A DNA stretch of 64,000 nt from Pedobacter nyackensis (GCF_900176505.1 NZ_FWYB01000003.1:1-64000), one strand, 5' to 3'; positions 27,236-37,980 are shown, counted from the stretch's first letter. The notes: generated from the sequence alone by a model not told the origin. Numbers and translations are program-made.

Positions 27236-30200
27236 ATGAAAAAGTCTGTTTTTTTAATACTAGTCATGTATAATTTAGTATCCTATTCGCAGAGAAATAG
27301 TATCTGGCAAGTAGGAAAAGCAGACAATTCTCCCAATGAATTTGCGCTAGCACCAAATAAATTCAAGGCTTTTATAGGTCATGATTTTGGTTATGAAGAC
27401 AAGTTCTATTTAATTGGATTTTCAAAAGAAAAAGAAAATTTTCCTTATGTGCTGCCAGGTCCGGCAGATACTTGGGGAGGCACCTGGCCGACTTCGGGAT
27501 GGAGAACAAATCAGGTTAATATTTTATTTGGTGTTCAAAAGTTATCCGTAAATGGAGAATATAAATTAGAAATTAAGTTGGCCGATTATGCGAAAAAATT
27601 CTTGCCCTTAATTAAAGTTTCTGTTAATAATTATGATAAAATTATCCAATTAGGAGCACCCGGTTATGATGTGAATAAGCAAGTTCACCCAAAACTAAAT
27701 GAACCATATATAGATACCTTGTCAATTACTGGGAATTTAGTAGCTGCCACTCCAAAAATAATTGAAATTCCCATAGCACATAACGTAATTAAAAAAGGGG
27801 GGAACAGGGTTACAATAACGGTCTTGCAAGGCTCTTGGATACTATTTGATCAGATTCAAATGGATGGCCCCGCAAGTACATTATCAAAATCAACCAAATT
27901 GTTTGTTAGAAATGTTGCACCTGCCAATTATTCTTTAGGTAAAGGCGATAAAGAAATCCAACCTTTATTAGTAAACGTTGAACATCTGTTGGGGAAACCA
28001 AAACTAAGTGTTGAATTAGATGGCAAAAATGTATTTAATGAAATTGTTGAAAATGGAAATTATGAATTTGAAGTTCCTATGTCAATAGTTTCTGCGCCAA
28101 TTCGAAGTAGATATAAAATTTTTGTAGATAATAAAATCGTTGAAGAAGGACTCGTTAATCGTTCTAAACAAAAGAAGCAAACGCCAGCTGATTATGTAGA
28201 CACTCGTATGGGTACTTCACATTCCCGATGGATGATTGGCCCTGGCCCATGGATGCCATTTAGTATGGTTAAAATGAGTCCAGACAATCAGAATTCCGGT
28301 TGGCAGGCAGGGTATGAACCAGCTTATGAAAGCATTGGAACTTTTAGTCATATTCATGAATGGACATTAGGTGGATTAGGTGTTTTTCCAACAAACGGAA
28401 AGTTGAAAACATATATTGGAGATGATTTAAAATCCGAATCGGGCTATAGATCTAGAATAGATAAAAAGTCTGAAGAAGCTCCTATTGGATATTATACAGT
28501 GCTTCTTAAAGATTATGATATCAAAGCCGAAGTGACTTCGACTACCCGTTGTGGTTTTCAAAGATATACTTTCCCTAAAGATAAGGCCGATTCACGAATT
28601 TTGGTTGATTTGCATGTGCCTTCAGAATATAATTATCAATTGAAAGAAATTTTTATTCGTAAGGTAGGTGAAAACAGAATCGAAGGATTTTCTCATCAGT
28701 TATCTTCTCGTGTTTGGAGTAATGATGCCGATCAAGATTATACGGTCAACTTTGTTATTGAGTTTGATCAGCCAATAAAGAAGATGGGGAGGTGGATAGA
28801 TGGGGATATTAAGTATGAAAATTCAATAAGCGCAAAAGACATTAAAAATGCTGGAGTTTTCTTAGAATTTGACACCAAAAAAAATCCTGTTGTTCAAACA
28901 CGTTCAGGGATTTCTTTAGTAAACATAGCAAATGCTAGTCAAAATTTAAAAACAGAAGTAACTAAACCATTTGGTTGGAATTTTGATGCTGTTCGAAATA
29001 ATCAAGTAAAAACTTGGAATGATATCTTTAATCGTGTTAAAATTACGACAACAAACAGGCTCGATAAAATTCGTTTTTACAATTCAATGTACCGTTCGGT
29101 TTGCAGCAGAAATATTTGGAGCGACTTAAACGGCGAATGGAAAGGAACAGATGGTAAAATTCAAAGACTTAAAGGGAAAGATGATGTAGCCTTGGGATGT
29201 GATGCCTTTTGGAATACCTTTTGGAATTTAAACCAATTCTGGAACCTTGTAACCCCGGAATGGAGTAGCAAATGGGTGAAATCTGAGTTAGCGATGTATG
29301 ATGCTTACGGATGGTTAGCCAAGGGACCAGCAGGAATGAACTACGTTCCCGTAATGGTGGCAGAGCATGAAATTCCTATGATGGTTAGCGCCTATCAAAT
29401 GGGAATAAGAGATTTTGACGTTAACAAGGTTTTGGAAGCGGCCGTTAAAATGCAATCTACACCAGCCCAAAAAATATTTACAGGCTTTGCAGGCAATAGA
29501 GATCTGGTAGAATATCTGAAACTTCATTATGTTCCTTCAGATAAAGGGCGTTTTTCTAATACTATGGAATATTCTTATGATGATTGGTGTGTGGGTCAAT
29601 TAGCAAAATCAATAGGAGATTCGTCGGTTTATAAAACGTATAACGATAGAGGTTATTGGTGGAAAAATGCTATTGATAAGTATGGATATTGTCATATGAA
29701 GTTGAGCAACGGAGAATGGGCTCCAAATTTCGACCCTTTCCGTAGCGGTGCCAACGATCAATATGTTGAAGGAAACGCATGGCAACTGACCTTCTTTGTC
29801 CCACAAGATGTACCAGAATTAGCCAAAATGATTGGTAAAGAAGAGTTCACAAAAAGACTTGATTGGGGATTCAGCCAAAGTGAGCCATGGAGATACAATG
29901 GAATGAATGATCAATATTGGGACTACCCAGTCGTACAGGGAAATCAACAGTCAATGCACTTTGCCTATCTTTTTAACTGGGCTAATAAACCGTGGTTAAC
30001 ACAAAAATGGAGTCGTTCTATCATTGACCGTTATTATGGAAATGGAGTTGCCAATGCTTATCTTGGAGATGAGGATCAAGGGCAAATGAGTGCCTGGTTT
30101 GTTATGGCTTCAATAGGTTTGTTCCAAACAGATGGGGGAAGCCGATCAACGCCTATATATGAAATAGGAAGCCCACTTTACCAGAAGATTGAAATAGATT

Positions 30201-30409
30201 TAGGAAAGAAGTATGGCCGAGGAGAGAAATTCATAATTTCAGCCAACAATTCCAGCAGGCTTAATAAATATGTACAAAAGGCTACGCTGAATGGAAAACC
30301 ATTAAATAATTTCTTGTTTCCAGCTAGCGAACTTCTTAAGGGAGGTACATTGATTTTAGAAATGGGTTCTGAACCAAATTATAAATGGGGAACAAACAGT
30401 AAAATGTAA
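27236..30409 (+). CDS. GH92-family alpha-mannosidase-like enzyme 1, with N-terminal beta-sandwich
   Basis: This 1057-residue exported protein has a signal of about 19 residues. Residues about 20-225 form a separate domain (IWQVGKADNSPNEFA ... WILFDQIQMDG) of the kind seen at the end of rhamnogalacturonan lyases, likely carbohydrate-binding. The GH92 part starts at YVDTRMGTSHSRW (about 321). The general-acid region VEGNAWQLTFFVPQD and the acidic pair of DEDQGQMSAW (about residue 945) are intact. GH92 enzymes are calcium-dependent inverting exo-alpha-mannosidases. The GNEPS segment of alpha-1,2-specific members is GNQQS here, so another linkage is likely. To the eye the gene is more AT-rich than its neighbours. 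Confidence 0.88.
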   Translation: MKKSVFLILVMYNLVSYSQRNSIWQVGKADNSPNEFALAPNKFKAFIGHDFGYEDKFYLIGFSKEKENFPYVLPGPADTWGGTWPTSGWRTNQVNILFGVQKLSVNGEYKLEIKLADYAKKFLPLIKVSVNNYDKIIQLGAPGYDVNKQVHPKLNEPYIDTLSITGNLVAATPKIIEIPIAHNVIKKGGNRVTITVLQGSWILFDQIQMDGPASTLSKSTKLFVRNVAPANYSLGKGDKEIQPLLVNVEHLLGKPKLSVELDGKNVFNEIVENGNYEFEVPMSIVSAPIRSRYKIFVDNKIVEEGLVNRSKQKKQTPADYVDTRMGTSHSRWMIGPGPWMPFSMVKMSPDNQNSGWQAGYEPAYESIGTFSHIHEWTLGGLGVFPTNGKLKTYIGDDLKSESGYRSRIDKKSEEAPIGYYTVLLKDYDIKAEVTSTTRCGFQRYTFPKDKADSRILVDLHVPSEYNYQLKEIFIRKVGENRIEGFSHQLSSRVWSNDADQDYTVNFVIEFDQPIKKMGRWIDGDIKYENSISAKDIKNAGVFLEFDTKKNPVVQTRSGISLVNIANASQNLKTEVTKPFGWNFDAVRNNQVKTWNDIFNRVKITTTNRLDKIRFYNSMYRSVCSRNIWSDLNGEWKGTDGKIQRLKGKDDVALGCDAFWNTFWNLNQFWNLVTPEWSSKWVKSELAMYDAYGWLAKGPAGMNYVPVMVAEHEIPMMVSAYQMGIRDFDVNKVLEAAVKMQSTPAQKIFTGFAGNRDLVEYLKLHYVPSDKGRFSNTMEYSYDDWCVGQLAKSIGDSSVYKTYNDRGYWWKNAIDKYGYCHMKLSNGEWAPNFDPFRSGANDQYVEGNAWQLTFFVPQDVPELAKMIGKEEFTKRLDWGFSQSEPWRYNGMNDQYWDYPVVQGNQQSMHFAYLFNWANKPWLTQKWSRSIIDRYYGNGVANAYLGDEDQGQMSAWFVMASIGLFQTDGGSRSTPIYEIGSPLYQKIEIDLGKKYGRGEKFIISANNSSRLNKYVQKATLNGKPLNNFLFPASELLKGGTLILEMGSEPNYKWGTNSKM

Positions 30410-30432
30410 ATCTTAACCTATATAACAATACC

Positions 30433-32775
30433 ATGCTAAAAGGAAACTTACTTTTACTAATTATTCTACTGACCATCTTTTTTCAGTCGATGGCTCAGTC
30501 GGTCACCAGGAAATTAACAGATTACGTTAATCCGTTTATTGGTACAGCAAAATCTCGTTGGTTCTTTTTTTCATCGGCAAGTCGCCCTTTTGGCATGGTA
30601 AGCCTTAGTCCGGATACCTGGGCCTTGGGTAGCTGGAACTCTGGTTACTTATATGATTCAACGGCTGTTCGCTGTTTCAGTCACATTCATTGCTGGGAAA
30701 TTTCAGGTGTTCCTGTAATGCCTACTACAGGTACTGTTAAAGGGCATTTGGGCTTCGAAGCTACAAAATCAAGGTTTTCGCATAAAAATGAAATCGCAAA
30801 GCCGGGATACCATAAAGTGGTGTTGGATAATTATGGGATAACGGCAGAACTGACTTCTACAAACCGGGTTGGTTTTCACCGGTACAGTTTTGGAAATATC
30901 GATACAGCTAATGTTCTTTTTGATGTTGGTGCGGCCTTGGGTCAGGGCAAAATGGATTCGGCATCCATACAAATGAATAATGAAAAAGAGTTGTCGGGCT
31001 ATTCGGTTATGTCGCCAACAAACCGTAGAAAAAAACCTTTAACTGTTTATTTTGTGGTTCAATTTAACACGCCTTTTTCAAAATTTGGCGGATGGAAGAA
31101 AAATGGATCTGCCAAGCAGCGAACATTACTTGAAAATGTAAAAGCCGTTTCGGGGAAAGAAGCAGGGGGCTATGTTTCTTATTATAAGCCCAAACAACCG
31201 GTTTTAGTAAAGGTAGGTATCTCATTTGTCAGCCTGGAGCAGGCGCGATTAAATCTTGAGGCCGAACTTCCGCATTGGAATTTTGATAAAGTGGTCAGCG
31301 AATCAACAGACGAATGGAATGCCGAACTTGGAAAAATACAAGTGTCGGGTGGTACAGAAAAGCAGAAGGTTAAATTTTATACCGATTTGTGGCACACGCT
31401 TTTAGGTCGCCATATTTATAGTGATGCAAACGGGAAATATGCAGACAATACAGGTGTCAAAACTGTGATCAGACAAGTACCTTTAGATAAAAAGGGGAAA
31501 CCGCTTTTCAATGTCCATAATTCTGATTCCTTTTGGGGCTCTGAATGGAATTTGAATATCTTATGGTCAATAGCTTACCCAAAGGTAATGAGTGATATGG
31601 TATCAACCTTAGTTGAATACTATAAAAATGGAGGATTGATTGCCCGTGGGCCAAGTGGAGGTAATTATACCTATGTGATGATGGGTGATCAGGCAACCCC
31701 ACTAATAGCAGCAGCATATAACAAGGGTATTCGCAGCTTTGATGTGGCGGCTGCCTATGCCGGATGTATTAAAAATTCCATGCCTGGTGGCATCAGAGAT
31801 CATGCAGGATATGAGGTGGTGGGATATCCATTCGTAGATCAATACATTAAAATGGGTTTTGTACCTGAAGGTGTAGATGGCAAAGGCTGGCAAAGGGGAG
31901 GATGTGCATATACACTTCATTTTTCTTATCAGGACTGGTGTATGGCGCAGTTTGCAAAGGGGAGAAATAAGGGGGCGGATTATCAGCAATATCTAAAGCG
32001 TTCGTTTAATTACCGAAATATTTTTGATAAATCAACAGGTTGGATGCGGCCAAAAGAACTGGATGGTAGCTGGATGAAAGATTTTTCTCCGACAGCCAAA
32101 GGTTTTACCGCAAAAGGTTTTATTGAAAGCAATTCGGCAATTTATTCCTACTATGTTCCACATAATATGGCCGATTTAATTAAACTGATGGGAGGTAATG
32201 AAACGTTTGCTGATAAACTACAAAAGCAATTTGAGTTAGCTGCACCTCTGAAATTCATTGTTCCTCATGGCCATCATGCTGAAGGTTGGTTAGATTATGA
32301 AAATCAGCCCTCATTACACATGGCACATTTATTTAATTATGCTCAAAAGCCTTGGCTTACACAATATTGGGTTCATAGGATTAAAGAAGAGTGTTACGGT
32401 GATACCACACCGTATGGTGGTTATAATGGCGATGAGGATCAGGGACAAATAGGAAGTCTTAGTGTACTGATGGCAATGGGATTGTTTGATGTAGAAGGTG
32501 GGGCCTCTGTTAATCCACATTATCAAATCACAAGCCCGATTTTTGATAAAATAGTTATTCAGCTGGATGAACGTTATTATCCGGGCAAGTCATTTGTAAT
32601 CAAAACAATTAACAATAAACCGAGTAGTATTTACATTCAGTCGGCCAAATTAAATGGAATTCCTCTCAATGATTTTCGGTTCCAGCATAGCACGCTGGCA
32701 AAAGGTGGAGTTTTGGAAATTAAACTGGGTGATACACCTAATAAAAATTGGGGAATAGGAAATACTAGACTTTGA
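30433..32775 (+). CDS. GH92-family alpha-mannosidase-like enzyme 2
   Basis: This 780-residue protein has a signal of about 21 residues (ending SMAQ) and then only the GH92 core, starting at YVNPFIGTAKSRWFFF. The acidic pair lies in GDEDQGQIGS (about residue 667). The general-acid region reads FIESNSAIYSYYVPHN, keeping the Glu but losing the usual AsnAlaTrpGln sequence. The sugar-binding segment is ENQPSLHMAHLFNYAQKPW. These changes suggest an altered subsite rather than loss of catalysis. It lies 23 bp after GH92-1, and the TTG region of the next gene overlaps its stop, so the four GH92 genes are one transcript. Confidence 0.88.
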   Translation: MLKGNLLLLIILLTIFFQSMAQSVTRKLTDYVNPFIGTAKSRWFFFSSASRPFGMVSLSPDTWALGSWNSGYLYDSTAVRCFSHIHCWEISGVPVMPTTGTVKGHLGFEATKSRFSHKNEIAKPGYHKVVLDNYGITAELTSTNRVGFHRYSFGNIDTANVLFDVGAALGQGKMDSASIQMNNEKELSGYSVMSPTNRRKKPLTVYFVVQFNTPFSKFGGWKKNGSAKQRTLLENVKAVSGKEAGGYVSYYKPKQPVLVKVGISFVSLEQARLNLEAELPHWNFDKVVSESTDEWNAELGKIQVSGGTEKQKVKFYTDLWHTLLGRHIYSDANGKYADNTGVKTVIRQVPLDKKGKPLFNVHNSDSFWGSEWNLNILWSIAYPKVMSDMVSTLVEYYKNGGLIARGPSGGNYTYVMMGDQATPLIAAAYNKGIRSFDVAAAYAGCIKNSMPGGIRDHAGYEVVGYPFVDQYIKMGFVPEGVDGKGWQRGGCAYTLHFSYQDWCMAQFAKGRNKGADYQQYLKRSFNYRNIFDKSTGWMRPKELDGSWMKDFSPTAKGFTAKGFIESNSAIYSYYVPHNMADLIKLMGGNETFADKLQKQFELAAPLKFIVPHGHHAEGWLDYENQPSLHMAHLFNYAQKPWLTQYWVHRIKEECYGDTTPYGGYNGDEDQGQIGSLSVLMAMGLFDVEGGASVNPHYQITSPIFDKIVIQLDERYYPGKSFVIKTINNKPSSIYIQSAKLNGIPLNDFRFQHSTLAKGGVLEIKLGDTPNKNWGIGNTRL

Positions 32776-32798
32776 GCAGTCAACATAAAATATTTACG

Positions 32799-35186
32799 AT
32801 GAAAAAAAATTGGATTACGGTCTTGAAAACCGGAAGAAAAGTAAAAAGTGCATGTAAACCTGTAAGGATACTGATTGCTCTAATCACGCTTCCTGGCCTC
32901 TTGCTCGCACAATCAACCAGTTCGCTATTGCAATATGTCAACCCCAATATTGGAACGGCTCATTGCCGTTGGTTTCATTATGCACCTGGGGCTTTCCCTT
33001 TTGGGATGGCTAAGCCAGCTCCCTCAACCAACGGTAGCCTGGGCAATGCCAGTGGTTGGGAAGCCACAGGTTACGATTATCGAAATGAATCAATAGAAGG
33101 CTTTCCTAATTTTCATGAATTCCAGGTCGGTGGAATTGTGTTTGCTCCCATAACCGGGCAATTGCAAACTATTCCGGGCAGACTCGAAAAGCCAGATGAA
33201 GGTTATCGCTCAAAGTTCGACAGGAAAGATGAAATTACCACTGCAGGTTATTATGCTGTTTTGTTGAAAGACTACGGTATAAAAGCTGAAGTAACTGCTA
33301 CACCACGGGTGGCCTTTCATCGTTATACGTTTCCTGAAAATAAACAATCGCATATACTTTTTGATATTGGAAATAAACAGGGGGAAAGCGGTGAAGTAAA
33401 AGACGCAAAAGTGGTTCTTACAACCGATGGCCGCATTGAAGGCTTTGTAACTACGTTACCGAGATATGTCCAAAAGTATCAGCCCGGCGCTGTAATAACC
33501 ATGTTCTTTTCGGCAGTGCTGGATAAAAAACCAACATCATTTGGTGTATTCACTGGAAAAGAAGTTATAGTCGGTGGAAATGAACGATCAGGTAAAGGGG
33601 CAGGACTATATCTCACGTTTGATACGAAAGAAGGAGAAAGTATTACCATAAAAGCAGGTCTTTCTTATACTTCTGTTGGAAATGCCCGGTTAAATTTAAC
33701 TGCGGAAGCCGAACAATTAAAATTTGATGATGCCCGGAAAAAATCAGCAGTTGCATGGAATAACTACCTCAGCAGAATACAAATTGAAACACCCATTTAT
33801 AATGATAAAGTGAAATTTTATACGGGCCTCTATCATGCGTTGTTGGGTCGTGGGCTTGCCAGTGATGTAAATGGTGCTTATCCAAAAAATGATGGTTCAG
33901 TTGGACAAATACCATTGGATAGAAATCGGAAGCCACTTCACCATCATTATAACACAGATGCTATATGGGGGGCTTTCTGGAACCTTTCACAGTTATGGGT
34001 TTTGGCTTATCCCGAATATTATTCTGATTGGGTAAAAAGCCAGCTATTAGTGTATAAAGATGCCGGCTGGCTGGGAGATGGTATTGCTAACAGCAAATTT
34101 GTTTCGGGTGTTGGAACCAATTTTGTAAGCCTTGCTATTGCCAATGCTTACCTTTCAGGTATTCGTGATTTTGATATTGCGTTAGGCTATGAAGCCGCAC
34201 TTAAAAATGAACTGGATGGAAAAGATCGTCCTTTTGGGGCTGGTAAATCAGATGTTGCCCAGTTTGTGAAAAAGGGTTATGTGGGCCATTTAGATAAAGG
34301 GAATGGGGGAAGTGAAACATGGCAGTTTTCAGCTTCTCATACACTTGAATATTCTTTCAGCAGTTATGCCGTTGCACAGTGGGCAAAATTATTGGGGAAG
34401 GAAAAAGATTACCAGCAATTAATGCAATTATCGAGAGGATGGCAACATCTGTTCAATCCGAAACTTAAATTGATTCAGCCTAAATTGGAAAGCGGAGCGT
34501 TCATTGCCAACTTCAAACCGGCTCAACCCTGGAGAGGATTCCAGGAAGGTAATGCCTGGCAATACAGCTTTTATGTTCCACACGATCCTTTGGGATTGGT
34601 TGCCAGGATAGGACGTGATACGTTTAATTTACGCCTGGATAGTGTTTTTAGTACAGCACAAAAAAATGCTTTTGGCGGCGGCAAAGTGATTGATGCTTTT
34701 GCCGGTGTTGAAAGTTTATACAACCATGGCAACCAGCCCAGCCTCCATACTTCCTGGTTGTTTAATTTTTCTCAAAAACCTTCGTTAACCCAAAAATGGG
34801 TAAGAGCTATTTGTAATGAGTTTTATGGCGTAGAAGGCATTCATGGATACGGATATGGACAGGATGAAGATCAGGGTCAGTTAGGAGCCTGGTTTGTCAT
34901 ATCAAGTATGGGATTGTTTGACGTTGCCGGCTTAACCGATAGTAAACCACAACTGGGCTTAGGAAGTCCGTTGTTTACTAAAATTAAAATTAAGGGCAAT
35001 AAAAAATATTACGATGGAAATGATTTTGAAATTGAAGTGAAAAATAATAGTGCGGAAAATATATATGTGCAATCTTTCACCTTAAATGGAAAGACGCTAC
35101 ATCAACCTTTTATTCAATTGAGTGCTGTGCAAAAGGGGGGTAAGTTGATTGTCAAAATGGGTAAAGAACCCAGGGACCAATATTAA
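32799..35186 (+). CDS. GH92-family alpha-mannosidase-like enzyme 3
   Basis: This 795-residue exported protein starts at the ATG at 32799. A TTG at 32772 would add nine residues inside the previous gene and is less likely. The signal segment is preceded by a 20-residue basic stretch and ends near LLLAQS. The GH92 core opens with YVNPNIGTAHCRWFHY and has EGNAWQYSFYVPHD for the general-acid region. GNQPSLHTSWLFNF and the acidic pair in DEDQGQLGAW (about residue 689) follow. It is the copy closest to the general GH92 pattern in the acid region, but it has Gln where alpha-1,2 enzymes have Glu in the GNEPS motif. Confidence 0.88.
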   Translation: MKKNWITVLKTGRKVKSACKPVRILIALITLPGLLLAQSTSSLLQYVNPNIGTAHCRWFHYAPGAFPFGMAKPAPSTNGSLGNASGWEATGYDYRNESIEGFPNFHEFQVGGIVFAPITGQLQTIPGRLEKPDEGYRSKFDRKDEITTAGYYAVLLKDYGIKAEVTATPRVAFHRYTFPENKQSHILFDIGNKQGESGEVKDAKVVLTTDGRIEGFVTTLPRYVQKYQPGAVITMFFSAVLDKKPTSFGVFTGKEVIVGGNERSGKGAGLYLTFDTKEGESITIKAGLSYTSVGNARLNLTAEAEQLKFDDARKKSAVAWNNYLSRIQIETPIYNDKVKFYTGLYHALLGRGLASDVNGAYPKNDGSVGQIPLDRNRKPLHHHYNTDAIWGAFWNLSQLWVLAYPEYYSDWVKSQLLVYKDAGWLGDGIANSKFVSGVGTNFVSLAIANAYLSGIRDFDIALGYEAALKNELDGKDRPFGAGKSDVAQFVKKGYVGHLDKGNGGSETWQFSASHTLEYSFSSYAVAQWAKLLGKEKDYQQLMQLSRGWQHLFNPKLKLIQPKLESGAFIANFKPAQPWRGFQEGNAWQYSFYVPHDPLGLVARIGRDTFNLRLDSVFSTAQKNAFGGGKVIDAFAGVESLYNHGNQPSLHTSWLFNFSQKPSLTQKWVRAICNEFYGVEGIHGYGYGQDEDQGQLGAWFVISSMGLFDVAGLTDSKPQLGLGSPLFTKIKIKGNKKYYDGNDFEIEVKNNSAENIYVQSFTLNGKTLHQPFIQLSAVQKGGKLIVKMGKEPRDQY

Positions 35187-35226
35187 AAAAATCTTCAAAG
35201 TAATTTCAAAAAAACAAACATCAGGC

Positions 35227-37980
35227 ATGAAAAATAAATCACTCATAATCTTATGGCTTATACTTTGTCCTTTCTTATTGTTTGCCGGACCAGGTAGTAT
35301 AGCAAGTAAGGCAAGAATAACGGCTTCTTCCGAACTTGATAACAAAAGTGGTGCAAATCATATTGTGGATGGGGTTATCAGGGCCAACGGAACGGGAGAA
35401 TGGGTCTCAAAAAGTAAGGTGACATTTTGGGGGCAAATAGATTATCCCTGGATAAAATTGGATTGGGATAAAGCACAAACTATTAATCAAATTATTTTAT
35501 TCGATCGCTCAACAACGGACGCTCATATAGCTGGGGGCACTTTGTTTTTTAGTGACGGAACACAAATACCTGTTTTTGAAATACCGAATAATGGAGCTCC
35601 CAAAGTTGTTTCTTTCAAAGAACGCACTATAGAGTGGGTCCGTTTTGAAGTAACAGATGGAGACGGGGCAGCTCTTGGTTTATCAGAAATTGAAGTGTAT
35701 CCAGCTACAAAACAGCTTGTATACCCAGTTTCTTTAGTTAACCCTTATGTTGAATCTGCTCGTGGGCGTTATTTTTTCTTTGTGACGGGAAGTCAGCCTT
35801 TTGGAATGATCAGTGCAGCACCATTAACGCGAAACAAAAATCAATATGGTGGGGGATATAACTACAATTCAAAAGAGGTGCTGGGGTTTCCTCAAATTCA
35901 TTGCTGGATGCTTTCGGGCATTACGCTGATGCCTACAACGGGAAACATCGCACCCAATAAAGGTGAGCAGGGCTGGAAGTCAAAATTCTCGCATGAGGGC
36001 GAAATTGTTCAACCAGGTTATCATCGGTTATATCTTGACGACTATGATACCTGGGTTGAACAAACAGCAGGCGATCGGGTAAGCTTTTACAAGTTTACTT
36101 ATACCAAAGATGCTTTAGCGAATGTTTTAGTAAACCTGGGTGGTTATGTTGGGGAATCGACGATGAATGATGCAAGGGTAATAAAGGTAAGTAGTACGCG
36201 TATTGATGGTTCTGTTAATACCACGGGTCGACTTTGGGGTGGTCCGGAAAACATCCGGATTTATTTTGCAATTGAATTTGAAAAACCTTTTGAAACATTA
36301 AATGGTTGGGATGGGAAGCAGGATCTTTCAAATGTTAGCGCGTTGAAAGGTAGTCCAGAAAAAAGAGCGAAAAATGCGGGAAGTATGAGTTATTACGATT
36401 CTCCAACAACAGGGGTATCCGCTCAATACAAAGTAAAAGCAGGTGAATCGCTTCAAATGAAAATAGCCATTTCTTATACCAGTATTGAAAATGCACGTAA
36501 GAACCTGGCGTCAGAATGTAACCATTGGAACTTTAATAAACTTCGGGAAGATTCTCAAAATGAGTGGAACCAAATGTTGGGGCGCATTGCAGTAAAAGGT
36601 GGCAGCGATAACCAACGAATAAAATTTTATACCGACTTGTGGCATGTGTTATTAGGAAGGCATAAACTGGATGATGTATCTGGAGATTATCCCGATAATA
36701 CAGAGGGTGAAAGAGTTGGTAGCTCCACTGTTAATACTAAGTTTAAAATTCGAACCCTGCCAAAGGATAAAAATGGAAAAGTAAAATTCCACATGTATAA
36801 TTCTGATGCGTTTTGGTTAACTCAGTGGAATTTGAACGTGTTGTGGGGGCTCGCCTGGCCTGAAGTAGTGGATGATTTTGCAGCTAGTTTAATTCAATAT
36901 GCTGAAAATGGAAAGTTACTTCCAAGAGGCCCATGTGGCGGAGGATATTCATATATCATGACCGGGTGCCCGGCAACGAACCTCATCACAAGTGCTTATC
37001 AGAAAGGGATTCTGACAAAGAAAAGCCCACTTACTGCTTTTCAAATGATGAAGCAAAATCATGAACCGGGAGGGATGATGGGTGGAAAAGATGAACTGGC
37101 TTTTTATATCAAAAATGGATATTACCCCTCTAATGCAGGCATCACACTCGAAATTAGCTTCCAGGATTGGGCCTTGGCACAGATGGCGAAAAAAATGGGC
37201 AAAGAAGGAGATTATAAGTATTTTTTCAAGCGTTCACAGGGCTGGACAGAACTTTATGATAAGGAGAATAAATTAATTTTTCCAAAAGATAAAGAAGGGA
37301 AATGGTTACATAAGAATCCACTAAGCGGAGCAGGTTGGGTAGAGGCTAATGCATGGCAAGGCACATGGTCAGTCTCACATGGATTAGATCAATTGGGTAA
37401 ACTAATGGGGGGAAAAGATACGTTGTGTTCAAAATTGAATTATGCTTTTGAAAATTCAAAACAAAGTGATTTTGTATTTGGCTATAGAGATGGGTATATA
37501 AGTTATGCGAATCAACCGGGATGTTCCAATGCACACATTTTTAATTACGCCGGCCGTCCCGATTTGAGCCAGTACTGGGTGCGAAGAGTGAAGGAACAGG
37601 CTTTTGGGGCAACTACCCCAGATAAAGGGTATGGCGGACACGACGAAGATCAGGGTCAGATGGGAGGAGTTAGCGCGCTAATGGCAATCGGATTGTTTAG
37701 TGTAAATGGGACGAGTGCTATCAACCCTACTTATGATATTACAAGCCCGATTTTTGATGAAATAGTAATCAAGCTTAATCAGAAATATTATCCAGGAAAA
37801 GAATTTGTGATTAAAACCTATAATAATTCCGAAAAGAATTGCTACATACAAAAAGCGACACTGAACGGAAAAGTTCAGAATGGATTTACTTTTTCACACA
37901 GCGATTTTATTCGTGGCGGAAAGCTGGAACTATGGTTGGATGGTAAACCCAATTTTAAGTGGGGAACGCAACAAAATTGA
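35227..37980 (+). CDS. GH92-family alpha-mannosidase-like enzyme 4 with discoidin-like domain
   Basis: I start this 917-residue protein at ATG 35227, which gives a clean signal peptide (KSLIILWLILCPFLLFAG). The earlier ATG at 35149 lies within the previous gene. Residues about 25-165 form an F5/8 type C-like beta-sandwich (SIASKARITASSELDN ... LGLSEIEVYP), probably a glycan-binding module. The GH92 core begins near VNPYVESARGRYFFF. The general-acid region is VEANAWQGTWSVSH and the acidic pair lies in DEDQGQMGGV (about residue 806). The segment ANQPGCSNAHIFNYAG is the most diverged of the four copies. A strong terminator follows 79 bp after the stop and closes the GH92 operon. Confidence 0.88.
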   Translation: MKNKSLIILWLILCPFLLFAGPGSIASKARITASSELDNKSGANHIVDGVIRANGTGEWVSKSKVTFWGQIDYPWIKLDWDKAQTINQIILFDRSTTDAHIAGGTLFFSDGTQIPVFEIPNNGAPKVVSFKERTIEWVRFEVTDGDGAALGLSEIEVYPATKQLVYPVSLVNPYVESARGRYFFFVTGSQPFGMISAAPLTRNKNQYGGGYNYNSKEVLGFPQIHCWMLSGITLMPTTGNIAPNKGEQGWKSKFSHEGEIVQPGYHRLYLDDYDTWVEQTAGDRVSFYKFTYTKDALANVLVNLGGYVGESTMNDARVIKVSSTRIDGSVNTTGRLWGGPENIRIYFAIEFEKPFETLNGWDGKQDLSNVSALKGSPEKRAKNAGSMSYYDSPTTGVSAQYKVKAGESLQMKIAISYTSIENARKNLASECNHWNFNKLREDSQNEWNQMLGRIAVKGGSDNQRIKFYTDLWHVLLGRHKLDDVSGDYPDNTEGERVGSSTVNTKFKIRTLPKDKNGKVKFHMYNSDAFWLTQWNLNVLWGLAWPEVVDDFAASLIQYAENGKLLPRGPCGGGYSYIMTGCPATNLITSAYQKGILTKKSPLTAFQMMKQNHEPGGMMGGKDELAFYIKNGYYPSNAGITLEISFQDWALAQMAKKMGKEGDYKYFFKRSQGWTELYDKENKLIFPKDKEGKWLHKNPLSGAGWVEANAWQGTWSVSHGLDQLGKLMGGKDTLCSKLNYAFENSKQSDFVFGYRDGYISYANQPGCSNAHIFNYAGRPDLSQYWVRRVKEQAFGATTPDKGYGGHDEDQGQMGGVSALMAIGLFSVNGTSAINPTYDITSPIFDEIVIKLNQKYYPGKEFVIKTYNNSEKNCYIQKATLNGKVQNGFTFSHSDFIRGGKLELWLDGKPNFKWGTQQN

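Noticed and set aside
32772-32798. TTG start for GH92 copy 3
   Set aside because: It lies on the stop codon of GH92 copy 2. The ATG at 32799 gives a basic N-terminus followed by a signal segment.
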